From IMG/VR virus record IMGVR_UViG_3300022752_000418, positions 1 through 22,605 of that record: DNA of 22,605 nt, one strand, 5' to 3'. Under the pieces are notes generated by a model. The model was not told where the DNA came from. It made no database searches and saw only the letters and a program-made list of their open reading frames with translations. Below, piece by piece: positions 6,401-14,614 of the stretch (positions are counted from its first letter, which is position 1; the number at the start of each line of letters is the position of its first letter). A program made the position numbers and the translations under genes. Origin of the DNA: a virus.

Positions 6401-9318
6401 TCGGGCGCTTCCGTCTGAATCTCGAGCGTCAGATCACAGAACTCCGCAAGCGCATGGCGCAATACGAGATCGACGTCCTCGACAAGCGCCTGAAGGCTGA
6501 GCAGACCATCGCCAACATCCGCAACGGTTCCCTGGTGCAGGATCCAACCTCCGGCATCCAGGGTCGAACAGGCCTACGCATGGGCCGCACCGGCACCGCC
6601 ACCGGAGATCACTACCACATCGAAGGCGCTGCCACCGAGGACGAAGCGCGCGCCATCTTCGCCCGCGGCCGTGAACGCGGTGTCGTGATGACGAGCCCTC
6701 CAGGCCCACGTCGCGCACCAACGAGAGGAGCCAGCACCATGCACGGTGGCTGGGATCTGGCAGGAGCACCCATCGCTGATCTTGACCTTGCACCTGGCTA
6801 CACCCTCATCTCCTTCCAGATGAATCAAGGTGGTCTAGGCAATGTCGCTACTGTCCGCCGAGACAGTGACGGCAAGATCTTCAAGCTCGGACATATTGCA
6901 AACCCTGCCAAAGGATGGACATTCAATCAGAACCAGTCTGGTAGTTCATACGCAGCAACGACGCTAAACCGTCGAGCACAAGCAATGCAGTTCTTTATGG
7001 AGAAAGGACTTCCACGTGTGAGTGCCGCCGCGCTCGTGGGTGGATTCCAACAGGAATCAGCTGGACTAGACCCCAGCAGGGAAAATCCGACAAGTAAAGC
7101 ACTGGGCATCGCTCAGTGGACAGGTACAAGACGCTCCAATATGCTCGCCGCAGGAGGACAAAACAATTTCCAAAAGCAGCTCGAGTTCGCTTGGCAAGAG
7201 CTTAACACAACGGAAAATGCATCTCTTAAAAAACTGCGTGACGCAAAAACCTTAAATCAAGCTCTGATGGGTGCTGCTTCATTCGAGCGATTCGCAGGAT
7301 GGCAAAGAGGCCCCGGTGGCGGTGGTGAGTGGGGATCCCGCGTCCAATACACGAAGGAGCTGCTCAGCGGTGTCGCCCCCGGGGGCGGTCCCGGTGCTGC
7401 CGGCATCAACGCCGTCGGGGGAGCACCTAAAGCTCCAGACATCACACTCAACCTCGACACGTCTGAGCTCGATACAGTCCTCGGGGGTCTTAAACGTGTC
7501 AATGCTGAGCTTCAAAAGCTCGATGCACAGTCTGTAGAGCTTCGCAATAAAGAGAGCTTCGACGCCTTTGTCAGAAGCATCGATCAAAGCAGCAAACAGC
7601 TAGAGCAGATTACGATTGATGCCCAAAATCAACTGACAAGCTACGAAACCTCAGCCAAAGCTTTAGCAGATACACCATTCCTTGATCGTGATGTAATCAA
7701 TCTCGACATAACACGCAAACAACTAACAGACGAAGCGGAGCGCAAAAAGTTAGCGCTACTAAAAATGACACGCGAGATCCAAAACGCCACCGAGGACGAA
7801 AGGAAAAAAGCAGCTGCAGCAATCGAAGCCCAGTACACAAAAGATATTTCTAACCTCGATCTCATTTTTAAGAGCCGCTTACAGATCCTACGTCTCACTA
7901 AAGAAGAAAACGCCCTGTACGCACTGCGGGACCAGCGTGTTAGCGATAACATGCAGTATCAGCGTGACCTAATCCAAACACGTGCCGAAGCATTCAGATC
8001 AACTCTCAGTCCTACCGACTTTGTAGGCCGACGTCAACTCGATGCACGTGTCAATGCCAGTACAAGGCTGATTGAACTCACCAAAGGAGGAACCGAACCT
8101 ATTGGCGACGCGCTTGCTAATAAGTTCAACGAAGAAGTACAGCAAGGACAAGCTATCGCCAAGCAACTTGCTATCGTTGACTCAGAACTGTACAAGTTTT
8201 CCGAACGGCTAAGGATGGCGCGTGAAGTCACAGCCACTTTCGTCGAATCAAACAAAAACATACTCAAGAGTGTTCTCCAAGGTAACTCGGTTGTAGACGC
8301 TGTGACACAGATGAGCGAGACGATTGCCAATAAGTTTACTGATATGGCGCTTGACTATGCGTTTAAGCCTATCGAACAACAAATGGAGACCTTCTTCAAA
8401 GGTGTGTTCAACGCAGATTCAGCAGAGCAAGCCAATACCACAGCACTAAGCAGTCTCACATTGAGCATTGATAACAAACTTATACCTGCCATAACGACTC
8501 TAACGACGGCTGTACAAGGTCAAACAACGGCAACGACAGCAGCTACAACCCCTGGCACAAGCGGCACTCCGGCTACGCCTGAAGAAAAAGTCAATAAGTT
8601 CGCAGAAACACTACAGAAAGCTACAGCTGCTGTCGCAGTAGTTGCGACTTCAGCGCTGTCTATCGCAGGCGGCATCCAACAAGTGCGCAAAGGAGGTGCG
8701 TACAACGTCCTCATGGGCCTCGCTGGTGTCTTCTCAGGCATCGGTTCTGTCACAGGTGCTTTCGGCAAAGGCGGCGCCCTCTCCGGCCTGTTCAAGGCCT
8801 CCGGCGGCCCCGTCACCGCCAACCGCCCCTACATCGTTGGCGAGCGCGGCTTCGAGCTCTTCGTCCCCCAGACCAACGGCACCGTCGTCTCCAACGACCG
8901 CAGCCGCGCCCTCCTCGACGCCCGCGGTGCCCTGTCCACCAGCAGCACCAGCAGCAGCTCCCCCGAGGGCGGCGCTCTCACCTATTCGACCTCGGGTAAC
9001 CCCGACCTCTTCAGTGCGACCCGCAACGCCCTCACCTACACCTCCGATCCCAACCCCTTCGCTGCCAGCCGCGGCGCCCTGTCCTCCACGACCAACCTCA
9101 CCCGAGAGCGTCAGAGCGAACGCATCCTCACGACCACCCTCAACGCCGCCCCCAAACCCCTGGACATTCGCTACCAGAGCGAAGTCATCAACAGCACCGA
9201 GTACGTCTCCGCGGACCAGTTCCAACGCGGCATGTCCGAAGCCGCCGAGCGCGGCCGTGCCCTCACGCTCAGCGCATTGAAAAACTCTGTCCGTGCCCGT
9301 CGTCAAATTGGTATCTAA
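3460..9318 (+). CDS. Tape measure protein with M23-like and tail lysozyme domains
   Basis: A 1952-residue protein, by far the longest in the tail-assembly part, directly after the chaperones. Residues 1-60 and large parts of 740-1020 and 1330-1660 are charged, helical and coiled-coil-like. Hydrophobic helices occur near 521-610, 696-728 and 1724-1778, as in tape measures that insert in the host membrane. The C-terminal segment SGGPVTANRPYIVGERGFE (from about 1781) is a tape-measure signature. Two hydrolase domains are embedded. Residues 1040-1150 are M23/LytM-like with H1051-x-H1053, H1095-xxx-D1099 and H1145. Residues 1171-1305 resemble phage tail lysozyme, with QQESAGLDP (E1199 the likely acid) and GIAQWTGTR. 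It should set tail length and cut peptidoglycan at DNA entry. Composition is patchy: AT-richer through most of 3460-8740, GC-rich near 6400-6800 and after 8750. Confidence 0.92.
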   Translation: MTDFRIKVSAETEEASRKLREVDKEAEKASRKRQISFDFPSLEQTKRSLQELGQVANIAFTVFKNVTPLGRSIQDLEENVGVATKSLEGFGKSIISASKYADPVRGIKDSFGVVGDTIQGVTETTAQLGFAIFGVTQSLDILKAAFGKAFDETIGREIRLREQILQTSTALASTNRIFADGIEIDDPVKKLQALEQPLNASIERLREKSLEIAGTTSEAVIDTFGIVAQQIGNFGGTLRDAENLAAKFAGALGTLGMSDPSYARQEIGSIVRGDIGPDSVLAKTLGISNADIAKAKTQAGGLVEFLNTKLATFEAGQKKAALGFRGITSNLEELSQEIKRNFGAPILDPILKRLEAFYKVVGGKDTTKQFLQTARGFGSLVGGALNTTAGIVADSPALQNVDGKLLEDLAKRLEQVFARISTYIQEQFARAGTNIQQVVDGIAATIAQLAPAFASIAAALGRLKINELQLQLRSYKDLVQTIALLSGAYSEYLRTVEQFLSLPITGYINDLRVTFKLLSQAGIIDVVNLVIAIGGIITAIKPIKAALVQFASTISAVITSITTFIVTNTNKVSAFITALIARIVVSISSGLQTIVKFVQGVLGRIEIALNAFSTKLMLMGGVFEALSRPIYAVSTALGALNNSLDKLDVNMADFANKTRIAMGQVDAAVQKTTAKVQDLGTILGGKLVQGAQAGGNAIIGMVGGIVANIAKFVFWQIAITAVVDALGRLSEWWNKYSQNQQYKQAISSINNGLADQVRIARETGRALDAVTEARKRDAEAAIRQTNANNVEVYRKLNDELYRRSRNIKALEDARSRNTNQPLIGNERAVELARERDPEFAKRIDRFKAEIAKGEKALRDLLGEDITTKPEDTQLKQQENRQLIEDLARFERDTRQTIEDEIYNYRRQLQSRELDLFRAQGQLQIEQAEARNRKLIEGTQEEAKAGATALVQWISTKRRGELDIETKKREAAAALAEVERALGRFRLNLERQITELRKRMAQYEIDVLDKRLKAEQTIANIRNGSLVQDPTSGIQGRTGLRMGRTGTATGDHYHIEGAATEDEARAIFARGRERGVVMTSPPGPRRAPTRGASTMHGGWDLAGAPIADLDLAPGYTLISFQMNQGGLGNVATVRRDSDGKIFKLGHIANPAKGWTFNQNQSGSSYAATTLNRRAQAMQFFMEKGLPRVSAAALVGGFQQESAGLDPSRENPTSKALGIAQWTGTRRSNMLAAGGQNNFQKQLEFAWQELNTTENASLKKLRDAKTLNQALMGAASFERFAGWQRGPGGGGEWGSRVQYTKELLSGVAPGGGPGAAGINAVGGAPKAPDITLNLDTSELDTVLGGLKRVNAELQKLDAQSVELRNKESFDAFVRSIDQSSKQLEQITIDAQNQLTSYETSAKALADTPFLDRDVINLDITRKQLTDEAERKKLALLKMTREIQNATEDERKKAAAAIEAQYTKDISNLDLIFKSRLQILRLTKEENALYALRDQRVSDNMQYQRDLIQTRAEAFRSTLSPTDFVGRRQLDARVNASTRLIELTKGGTEPIGDALANKFNEEVQQGQAIAKQLAIVDSELYKFSERLRMAREVTATFVESNKNILKSVLQGNSVVDAVTQMSETIANKFTDMALDYAFKPIEQQMETFFKGVFNADSAEQANTTALSSLTLSIDNKLIPAITTLTTAVQGQTTATTAATTPGTSGTPATPEEKVNKFAETLQKATAAVAVVATSALSIAGGIQQVRKGGAYNVLMGLAGVFSGIGSVTGAFGKGGALSGLFKASGGPVTANRPYIVGERGFELFVPQTNGTVVSNDRSRALLDARGALSTSSTSSSSPEGGALTYSTSGNPDLFSATRNALTYTSDPNPFAASRGALSSTTNLTRERQSERILTTTLNAAPKPLDIRYQSEVINSTEYVSADQFQRGMSEAAERGRALTLSALKNSVRARRQIGI

Positions 9319-9320
9319 CC

Positions 9321-9797
9321 ATGACCGTAGCTTTCTGCAACTTCGTCCGCTTCAAAAGTCTCAACGGCACCTACCAAGCTGGCCGTGACTTTCAGAATTT
9401 CTTCATCGGTGAAACCCGCACCCGGGGATCGGTCTCCTACGCCTTCGCCCCCTTCGCCGTCACCCCCGGTGCTGGCACCAAGGGTGGAGACCGCAGCGAT
9501 TCCGCCGTCGTCGCGCCCGCCAGCCCCCTGGTGACCAACCTCTTCCTCGAGGCCTCCACCGAGCGCTGGCTCTGCGAGATCACCGTCGTCCTCCTCGACC
9601 CCGAGACCTTCTCCGAGGTCTTCCAGGTCACCACCGAAACCTGGGTCTGCTCCCGCCTCGAGATCCCCTCCCCCGAGCGCGCTGTCCTCCGCCTCTCCTC
9701 TCCCCTCGACGCCGTCGACAGCCAGATCCCCCGCCGCACCCTGAGCAGCCGCCTGGTCGGCAGCCTCCCCTCCACCGGCAACATCTCCGCGGCATGA
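9321..9797 (+). CDS. Distal/minor tail protein, gpL-like
   Basis: A 158-residue protein starting two bases after the tape measure stop. The C-terminal half is the informative part: a strand-rich ERWLCEITVVLLDPETF block (about residues 81-97), then LSSPLDAVDSQIPRRTLSS (about 124-142) and LVGSLPSTGNIS. I recall this arrangement from small tail proteins that follow the tape measure in siphophages and cyanobacterial prophages, equivalent in position to lambda gpL or a distal tail protein. These bridge the tube end and the hub. No cysteine cluster of the lambda gpL iron-sulfur type is seen (only C6, C85 and one near residue 110). The stop overlaps the next start as ATGA. Confidence 0.7.
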   Translation: MTVAFCNFVRFKSLNGTYQAGRDFQNFFIGETRTRGSVSYAFAPFAVTPGAGTKGGDRSDSAVVAPASPLVTNLFLEASTERWLCEITVVLLDPETFSEVFQVTTETWVCSRLEIPSPERAVLRLSSPLDAVDSQIPRRTLSSRLVGSLPSTGNISAA

Positions 9798-10183
9798 GCA
9801 CGGCCAAGCCCTGGATGCGCTACATCGGACTCCCATACCGCCTGGGAGCTGACCCCCGCACTGGCCGCGGAACGGACTGCATTCGCCTGGTTCTCCGTGT
9901 CCTCGAGGACGCTGGCTTCAACCCGCCCTCGGTGGAACGCCGCTGGTACAAGCTCCTGGCACAGCGCGACTACGCCGCCATCGAAGCTGATTGGTACTCC
10001 CTAACAGAGCAGACATCAGTACCAGAGCAATACGCCATGACCCTCCTCCCCACCGAGGGCGACTTCTCTATAGCCATTGTCGTTGACCAAGGCATTCTTG
10101 CAGTACGAGCTACGATTGGAGTTGTATGGGTGCCACTGAGCAGCATGCGCCCTTTGAACTATCGACGCCTCAAGCATGTCTGA
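9794..10183 (+). CDS. NlpC/P60-like tail-tip protein, apparently lacking the catalytic His
   Basis: 129 residues. The N-terminus WMRYIGLPYRLGADP followed by GTDC with C29 matches the start of phage NlpC/P60 (gpK-type) cysteine peptidases: a strand, a short loop and the Cys at the head of a helix. In active members a Gly-Asp turn and a strand starting with His follow; here the matching part is TEGDFSIAIVVDQGILAV (about residues 87-104) with Ser where His is expected. The only other His is next to the C-terminus. It may therefore be a structural tail-tip subunit rather than an enzyme. It sits between the gpL-like and gpJ-like genes, the gpK position, and overlaps both neighbours by 4 and 8 bases. 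Confidence 0.68.
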   Translation: MSTAKPWMRYIGLPYRLGADPRTGRGTDCIRLVLRVLEDAGFNPPSVERRWYKLLAQRDYAAIEADWYSLTEQTSVPEQYAMTLLPTEGDFSIAIVVDQGILAVRATIGVVWVPLSSMRPLNYRRLKHV

Positions 10184-13100
10184 TGCCTTTCCGCTGCTCC
10201 CATCAGACCGCTACGTCGCCAGTCTTCTTGGATTAACCGACGATCAATATCGCTACTTTCAGGCTGAGGTTCGCCGCCGTGCCCTCGCCCAGCCCCGCCC
10301 CGCGGTCGTCGCCGAACCCACCACCCTGGCGACCATCTCGCTGATCGCAACCCTTGTCTCCGTTGGCCTGACCATCGCCGCTTCGTTCTTCAAACCAAAA
10401 GAACAGTCGCAGCCACGCCTGCAGCAAAACCAGTCTCAAGGCCAGTCGATCAACAACCTCCGGCGCTTCGTACCCAGGCAAGGCTTCGACTCCGCCCAGA
10501 ACGTCGCATCGATCGGTGACTTTATCCCACTGGTTTATACACGTCGCGAACTCATCAACGGTCAGTACTACGGAGGTGTCCGCATCAACGCTCCTCTTAT
10601 CTGGAGCCAGATCAGTGCCATCGACAAAAGCCAGCTTTTTCGTGCCATTTTTCTCATTGGTGAAGGTCACCCCGACTTCGCCATCGATCCTAACAACATC
10701 GCCATTGGTAACAACACTCTCGGTTCCTACCTCTTAGGTAACGACGAAAACTCCCGCTTCACCGTCTACTTCCGCCCCTACGGCGGGCGCATCACCGCCT
10801 CTGACCGCATCCTTGGCACCAGCAATGACCCAGGCCGTCTCACCGAGAGCGATGTCTACGCCGTCCTCGATGAAAACGGAAACCCCGCTCCCTACTTCTG
10901 TCACGCCCGGCGACCCAACACCCAAACGCAGTTCGGGGTCTACTCTCTCATCGGTAACGGTTTCGGACTAAGAGTCAACCCTTCGCTTCGCCCTGGCGTC
11001 AACGCTCAGATCACCGTCAAAGTCAGCGGCTCCAAGAAAAGAAGCAAGGCTGAGGGCCGCGTTGTCTGTGAGCCGGACTTCGTTTCCCTAGCCCAACGCA
11101 ACAAGTTCAAGGCCAAGTTCAGCGGTCGTTCAGGTCTCATTGACAATGACGGCAGCACTTGGACCTACCACCTCTCCAACACCTCGGATGCGCTTACTGT
11201 TTTCGAGGCTGGAGAGAACCTTTCCAGCTGGGACACGCGGGTCGAAGTTGCTGAAAACCCCTTCCCCAGCGTTCCAGATTCCACCGTCGAAGGCTGGTTG
11301 CAACTCGGTGACGTCATCTCCTCTGGTAATTCACTCTCCGTGATTGCCACGCTCAGTCCAGAGTCAGTCGAACCGGCAATCGCCAGCCAGGACGATGGCA
11401 CGTACGTCGTGAGCTACAGCATTTTCTTCGTGCGGGGCAGCAAGGACATCTACACCGAGCACGTTGTCTCGATCTCCAAAACAACCACCATCGTCGCCGG
11501 CTTGCCGGTGGTTACCTACGGCTACACCAACCTCGAGGCCACGCTCACGGTCTCGGTGAACGATCGTCTTGATGTCCATCAGGAGCGCTCCGGTGACGTC
11601 GCCGCCGCTGTCGCCGGCCGCCAAAAGGCCTGGGACGACAGCCTCCAGGTTGGCGAACTCTTCAAGATCGGCAGCGCCCTGGCCATCTGCTCCGCCCGCA
11701 ACCCGGCCGACATCACCTTCAACTCCGATGCGGACTTTGAACCCGTCAGCCCCAGCCAGGGCAACGCAGTAGAGGTATCCCTCAAAGTCATCCGCAGCGG
11801 CTCATCACAAACAGTCAGTCTCAACGACATCACAAAAAGCGCACTCGACGATCCCGCCTTCTACTCAGCCACGAACTTCCCGCATCTATACCGCATCGCG
11901 ATTGCCAATTTCTCCACCTTGCGAGAGTGCCGGATCGTTGAGGTCTGCCTTCGTAGTGCCCTCGGCATCCGCATCTCAGGCCTCTGCAATTTCCGCGACA
12001 CGCTCACCTATGAGCAAATCGACAACCGGGCCTGCTACGACAAAGAAAACAACGCCATTCAACCTGGCGACTATCTGACCGTTGACATCTTCAACAGCGG
12101 CCAGATGAACAGCTCGGAAGAGCGCTACTCCTTCTTCCGAATCCGCTACCGGGAAGCTGGCACCGAGGACGGCTTCACCGAGCTCGCCCCCTGCTTCGGC
12201 GTCCGCGGCATCACCCAGCAGAACGTCTTCAACGACTTCCGCCTGGTGATGCCCGCCACGAAACGGTGGGAGTTCCAGCTGGAGCCCCTTTCAGGCTGGG
12301 AGATCCGCTCTGGCACCGCCACCGGCGACCTCGAGCTGATCGACAGCGGTCTCTCCACCCAGCGCACCCTCACCACTAACGGCATCACGATCAGCTTCCG
12401 CGGCGCCATCGGGCCAACAGGCGCAGCCTTCATCCCGGCTGTCCTGCGCAGCTCCCTGGGCCCTGAACGGTTCCGCCTGGCCAGCGTGCAACGCGGCAAC
12501 AACGGCGAGATCGGCATCGGCTACAGCGACGGCAGCTCCTACCTCGATGCCTGGGGCAAGCTCGCCGAGGGCTTCGTCTACGAAGAGGTCCGCTCCAGCG
12601 CGGAAAGCGCCCCCGAGCACGAGATCGTCAACGTCAACGAGATCATCCCCAATCTGACCGCCCCCCAATACGACAAGCTGGCGATCATCGGGTTCAACGT
12701 CCGCTTCGGGCCTGAGTTCCAGCAGTTCGGCCAGCTGAGCATCTACCCGCGTCAGGCCCTGGCCGCCGGCACCCACCTCTTCCCTGAGGTGTTGCTCGAC
12801 GCCATGATCAACCCCGAGTACGGCCGCGGGGATCAAATCAGCCTGGAGCAGATTCACACCGACAGCTTCGCCGCCTCGTCCGTCTGGTGCCTGGATCGCC
12901 TGATGTTCTTCGACGGCGGCGTCACCGGTCGCATCAACATCCGCCAGTGGGCCGCAGACGTGGCCGCCGCCCATCTCCTGCTGTTCGGCGAAAGCGGCGG
13001 TCGCTTCTGGCTCCGCCCCGCCTGGCCCGGCACCGTCGCAGCACCGCTGCCCGTCCCGATCCAAGGCATCTTCACCGCCGGCAACATCACCGAGGGCTCC

Positions 13101-13790
13101 TTCTCCCTCGAGTACCTCCTCCCTGAAGACCGCCGCCCCATCCAGGTGAGCGTTCGCTACCGCGAGGAGCGCCTCTCAACCAACCTCAGCAACCCCGGCG
13201 TCTTCCCCACCGAGCTCGAGGTGCTGGTCCGCGAAGCCTCCCCCTTCGGCGCCGACACCGACCCGATCGAGAGCCTCGACCTCAGCGACTACGTCACCAG
13301 CCGGCAGCACGCCATCGACGCCGCCAAGTTCGTCGTTCGCATGAGGCGCATCCCCGATCACGCCATCCGTTTCGAGACCACCCACGAAGGCCTCGTTGCC
13401 TCCATCCAACCCGGCGACTGCATCCGCGTCGCCATGGAAGTCATCAACGTCAACGAGCTGCGCAACGGCGCCGTCCTCGCCAACGGCACCGTTGTCTCAA
13501 CCGAGCCCTTCGCCGATGGCACCTACTCCGTCCTGGCCTGGGACGGCACGAGCAATACCGACCCCGCGCCTACAACCCTCGTCGTCTCCAACGGCCTCGC
13601 GCAACCAACAGGTGTCATTTTCACGCTCATCAACGAAGCCACTTCAACTAGCACTTATCAGATCGAACGCATCACACCAACAGAAGATGGTCGCTTCGGA
13701 ATCGAAGCCATCCATATGCCTACCACCGAGGCCGGTATTCTTGTGATGGCTGAAGGCTTTACCGATGCAGCCAACTGGGTGATCTCCTGA
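10176..13790 (+). CDS. Tail-tip hub / host-specificity protein, gpJ-like
   Basis: 1204 residues. Residues 50-70 form one hydrophobic segment (ATISLIATLVSVGLTIAASF), which resembles the membrane-active stretch of lambda gpI and may represent a gpI-type module fused in front. Residues 95-175 (FIPLVYTRRELINGQYYGGVR) look like the hub entry domain. Around 860-930 lies a hub block with LLDAMINPEYGRGDQISLEQ, similar to the 'NPAYGLG' region of gpJ-like proteins. Residues 1040-1085 carry RQHAIDAAKFVVRMRR and GDCIRVAM, typical of gp27/gp44-like hub beta domains. The protein closes the tube and anchors the fibres. Start ATG overlaps the previous gene by 8 bases; the stop overlaps the next start as TGATG. 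Domain borders are approximate. Confidence 0.85.
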   Translation: MSDAFPLLPSDRYVASLLGLTDDQYRYFQAEVRRRALAQPRPAVVAEPTTLATISLIATLVSVGLTIAASFFKPKEQSQPRLQQNQSQGQSINNLRRFVPRQGFDSAQNVASIGDFIPLVYTRRELINGQYYGGVRINAPLIWSQISAIDKSQLFRAIFLIGEGHPDFAIDPNNIAIGNNTLGSYLLGNDENSRFTVYFRPYGGRITASDRILGTSNDPGRLTESDVYAVLDENGNPAPYFCHARRPNTQTQFGVYSLIGNGFGLRVNPSLRPGVNAQITVKVSGSKKRSKAEGRVVCEPDFVSLAQRNKFKAKFSGRSGLIDNDGSTWTYHLSNTSDALTVFEAGENLSSWDTRVEVAENPFPSVPDSTVEGWLQLGDVISSGNSLSVIATLSPESVEPAIASQDDGTYVVSYSIFFVRGSKDIYTEHVVSISKTTTIVAGLPVVTYGYTNLEATLTVSVNDRLDVHQERSGDVAAAVAGRQKAWDDSLQVGELFKIGSALAICSARNPADITFNSDADFEPVSPSQGNAVEVSLKVIRSGSSQTVSLNDITKSALDDPAFYSATNFPHLYRIAIANFSTLRECRIVEVCLRSALGIRISGLCNFRDTLTYEQIDNRACYDKENNAIQPGDYLTVDIFNSGQMNSSEERYSFFRIRYREAGTEDGFTELAPCFGVRGITQQNVFNDFRLVMPATKRWEFQLEPLSGWEIRSGTATGDLELIDSGLSTQRTLTTNGITISFRGAIGPTGAAFIPAVLRSSLGPERFRLASVQRGNNGEIGIGYSDGSSYLDAWGKLAEGFVYEEVRSSAESAPEHEIVNVNEIIPNLTAPQYDKLAIIGFNVRFGPEFQQFGQLSIYPRQALAAGTHLFPEVLLDAMINPEYGRGDQISLEQIHTDSFAASSVWCLDRLMFFDGGVTGRINIRQWAADVAAAHLLLFGESGGRFWLRPAWPGTVAAPLPVPIQGIFTAGNITEGSFSLEYLLPEDRRPIQVSVRYREERLSTNLSNPGVFPTELEVLVREASPFGADTDPIESLDLSDYVTSRQHAIDAAKFVVRMRRIPDHAIRFETTHEGLVASIQPGDCIRVAMEVINVNELRNGAVLANGTVVSTEPFADGTYSVLAWDGTSNTDPAPTTLVVSNGLAQPTGVIFTLINEATSTSTYQIERITPTEDGRFGIEAIHMPTTEAGILVMAEGFTDAANWVIS

Positions 13791-14197
13791 TGTCTGTCCC
13801 GTTTCCAAACATACAACCCAGCTCAAGACGCTTTGTCCCGCCTCGTTGGGCAAACACCAGTAGCCGCAGCCAATCAGGTGTTACAACAAAGCGCCTGTGG
13901 GGCAACAAGCCTAGCGAAGCGCAATTATCCCTAGGATTTAACAACGTCCGCGACTCTGTCGCCGATCAGATCCTAAGCTCTTACGATGCTGCAAGAGGTT
14001 CGATCGCATCTCTGACGCTCCCTTCTTTAGTATTTGAAGGCATCACTGGTTCGCTCAACGCACGCCTCCAATCAGCTTTGACCCAGTCAGGCCTCCTATG
14101 GTTCTTCAAAGACGATGATCCCCCCGAGGTCGAGAGCGTAGCCCCCGGCATCTGCAACGTTCGAGTGAACTTGGTCGCAGAGCTTAGAATGGACTGA
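13790..14197 (+). CDS. Small tail-tip accessory protein
   Basis: A 135-residue protein with an FPNIQPSSRRFVPP N-terminus, a SQSGVTTKRLWGNK strand pair near 27-40, a LSLGFNNV-DSVADQILSSYD helix region (about 47-66) and a C-terminal VAPGICNVRVNLVAEL strand (about 117-132). I recall proteins of this make-up next to hub genes in cyanobacterial phage tail clusters but cannot name the family with certainty. It is soluble and strand-rich. The one-base stop/start overlap with the hub suggests stoichiometric co-expression and a role as hub partner or fibre connector. Function is inferred only from context. Confidence 0.65.
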   Translation: MSVPFPNIQPSSRRFVPPRWANTSSRSQSGVTTKRLWGNKPSEAQLSLGFNNVRDSVADQILSSYDAARGSIASLTLPSLVFEGITGSLNARLQSALTQSGLLWFFKDDDPPEVESVAPGICNVRVNLVAELRMD

Positions 14198-14218
14198 CAG
14201 TAATCTCGGCGTGAAGTC

Positions 14219-14614
14219 ATGGCTCTAGTCACCGGTAGCAACGGAGAGCTGCGATATAACGGCACACGAATCGCCAAGTGCCGTGAGTTCAGCATTGACA
14301 TCAGCCGCGATGCCTTGGACTCATCCGTGCTCGGGGCGTACGACCGCACCTTCATCGAAGGTATGCGTGGAGCGACAGGCTCTGCCACCATCTTGTACGA
14401 CGAAGACGACCCGGCGACCGTAGCGCTGATAAACAATATCTTTAGCAACAGCCGCGAAGATCAAGCCTTCGCGCTGTACCTCAACACCACCAGCAACAAG
14501 GCTCTGTCCTTCAACGCCCTGACGACACAAGTCAGCACTCCAGTGCGCGTTGGAGATGTCACCGCATGCAGTGTCAGCTTTCAAGTCAGCGGCCCTATTG
14601 ACGGTACATTCTGA
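14219..14614 (+). CDS. Tail-tube-like protein, short form
   Basis: 131 residues. The core FSIDISRDALDSSVLG followed by RGATGSATILYDEDDPA resembles the tube-fold element of phage tail tube proteins (a strand, a 'D-A-L-D-(S/T)-(S/T)' turn, then a G-x-(G/A)-(S/T) strand), and the C-terminus VGDVTACSVSFQVSGPIDGTF matches the usual last strands. The major tail protein is already present upstream (1170-2174), so this is probably a minor tube, tip or fibre-base ring subunit. It is separated from the previous gene by 21 bases containing a weak GTGAAG purine stretch, and its stop overlaps the next start as TGATG. Assignment is by motif recall. Confidence 0.68.
   Translation: MALVTGSNGELRYNGTRIAKCREFSIDISRDALDSSVLGAYDRTFIEGMRGATGSATILYDEDDPATVALINNIFSNSREDQAFALYLNTTSNKALSFNALTTQVSTPVRVGDVTACSVSFQVSGPIDGTF

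Noticed and set aside
8642-9306. Long frames of 212 codons (+) and 190 codons (-) over the 3' end of the tape measure
   Set aside because: Both lie wholly inside the GC-rich 3' end of the tape measure and encode low-complexity Ala/Ser/Pro or Gly/Ala/Glu runs, typical of shadow frames. The real frame carries the tape measure C-terminal signature.
12291-13064. 257-codon frame on the - strand inside the hub gene
   Set aside because: An Asp/Gly/Ala/Val-rich shadow of a GC-rich gene with no recognisable motif; the opposite strand encodes conserved hub blocks.
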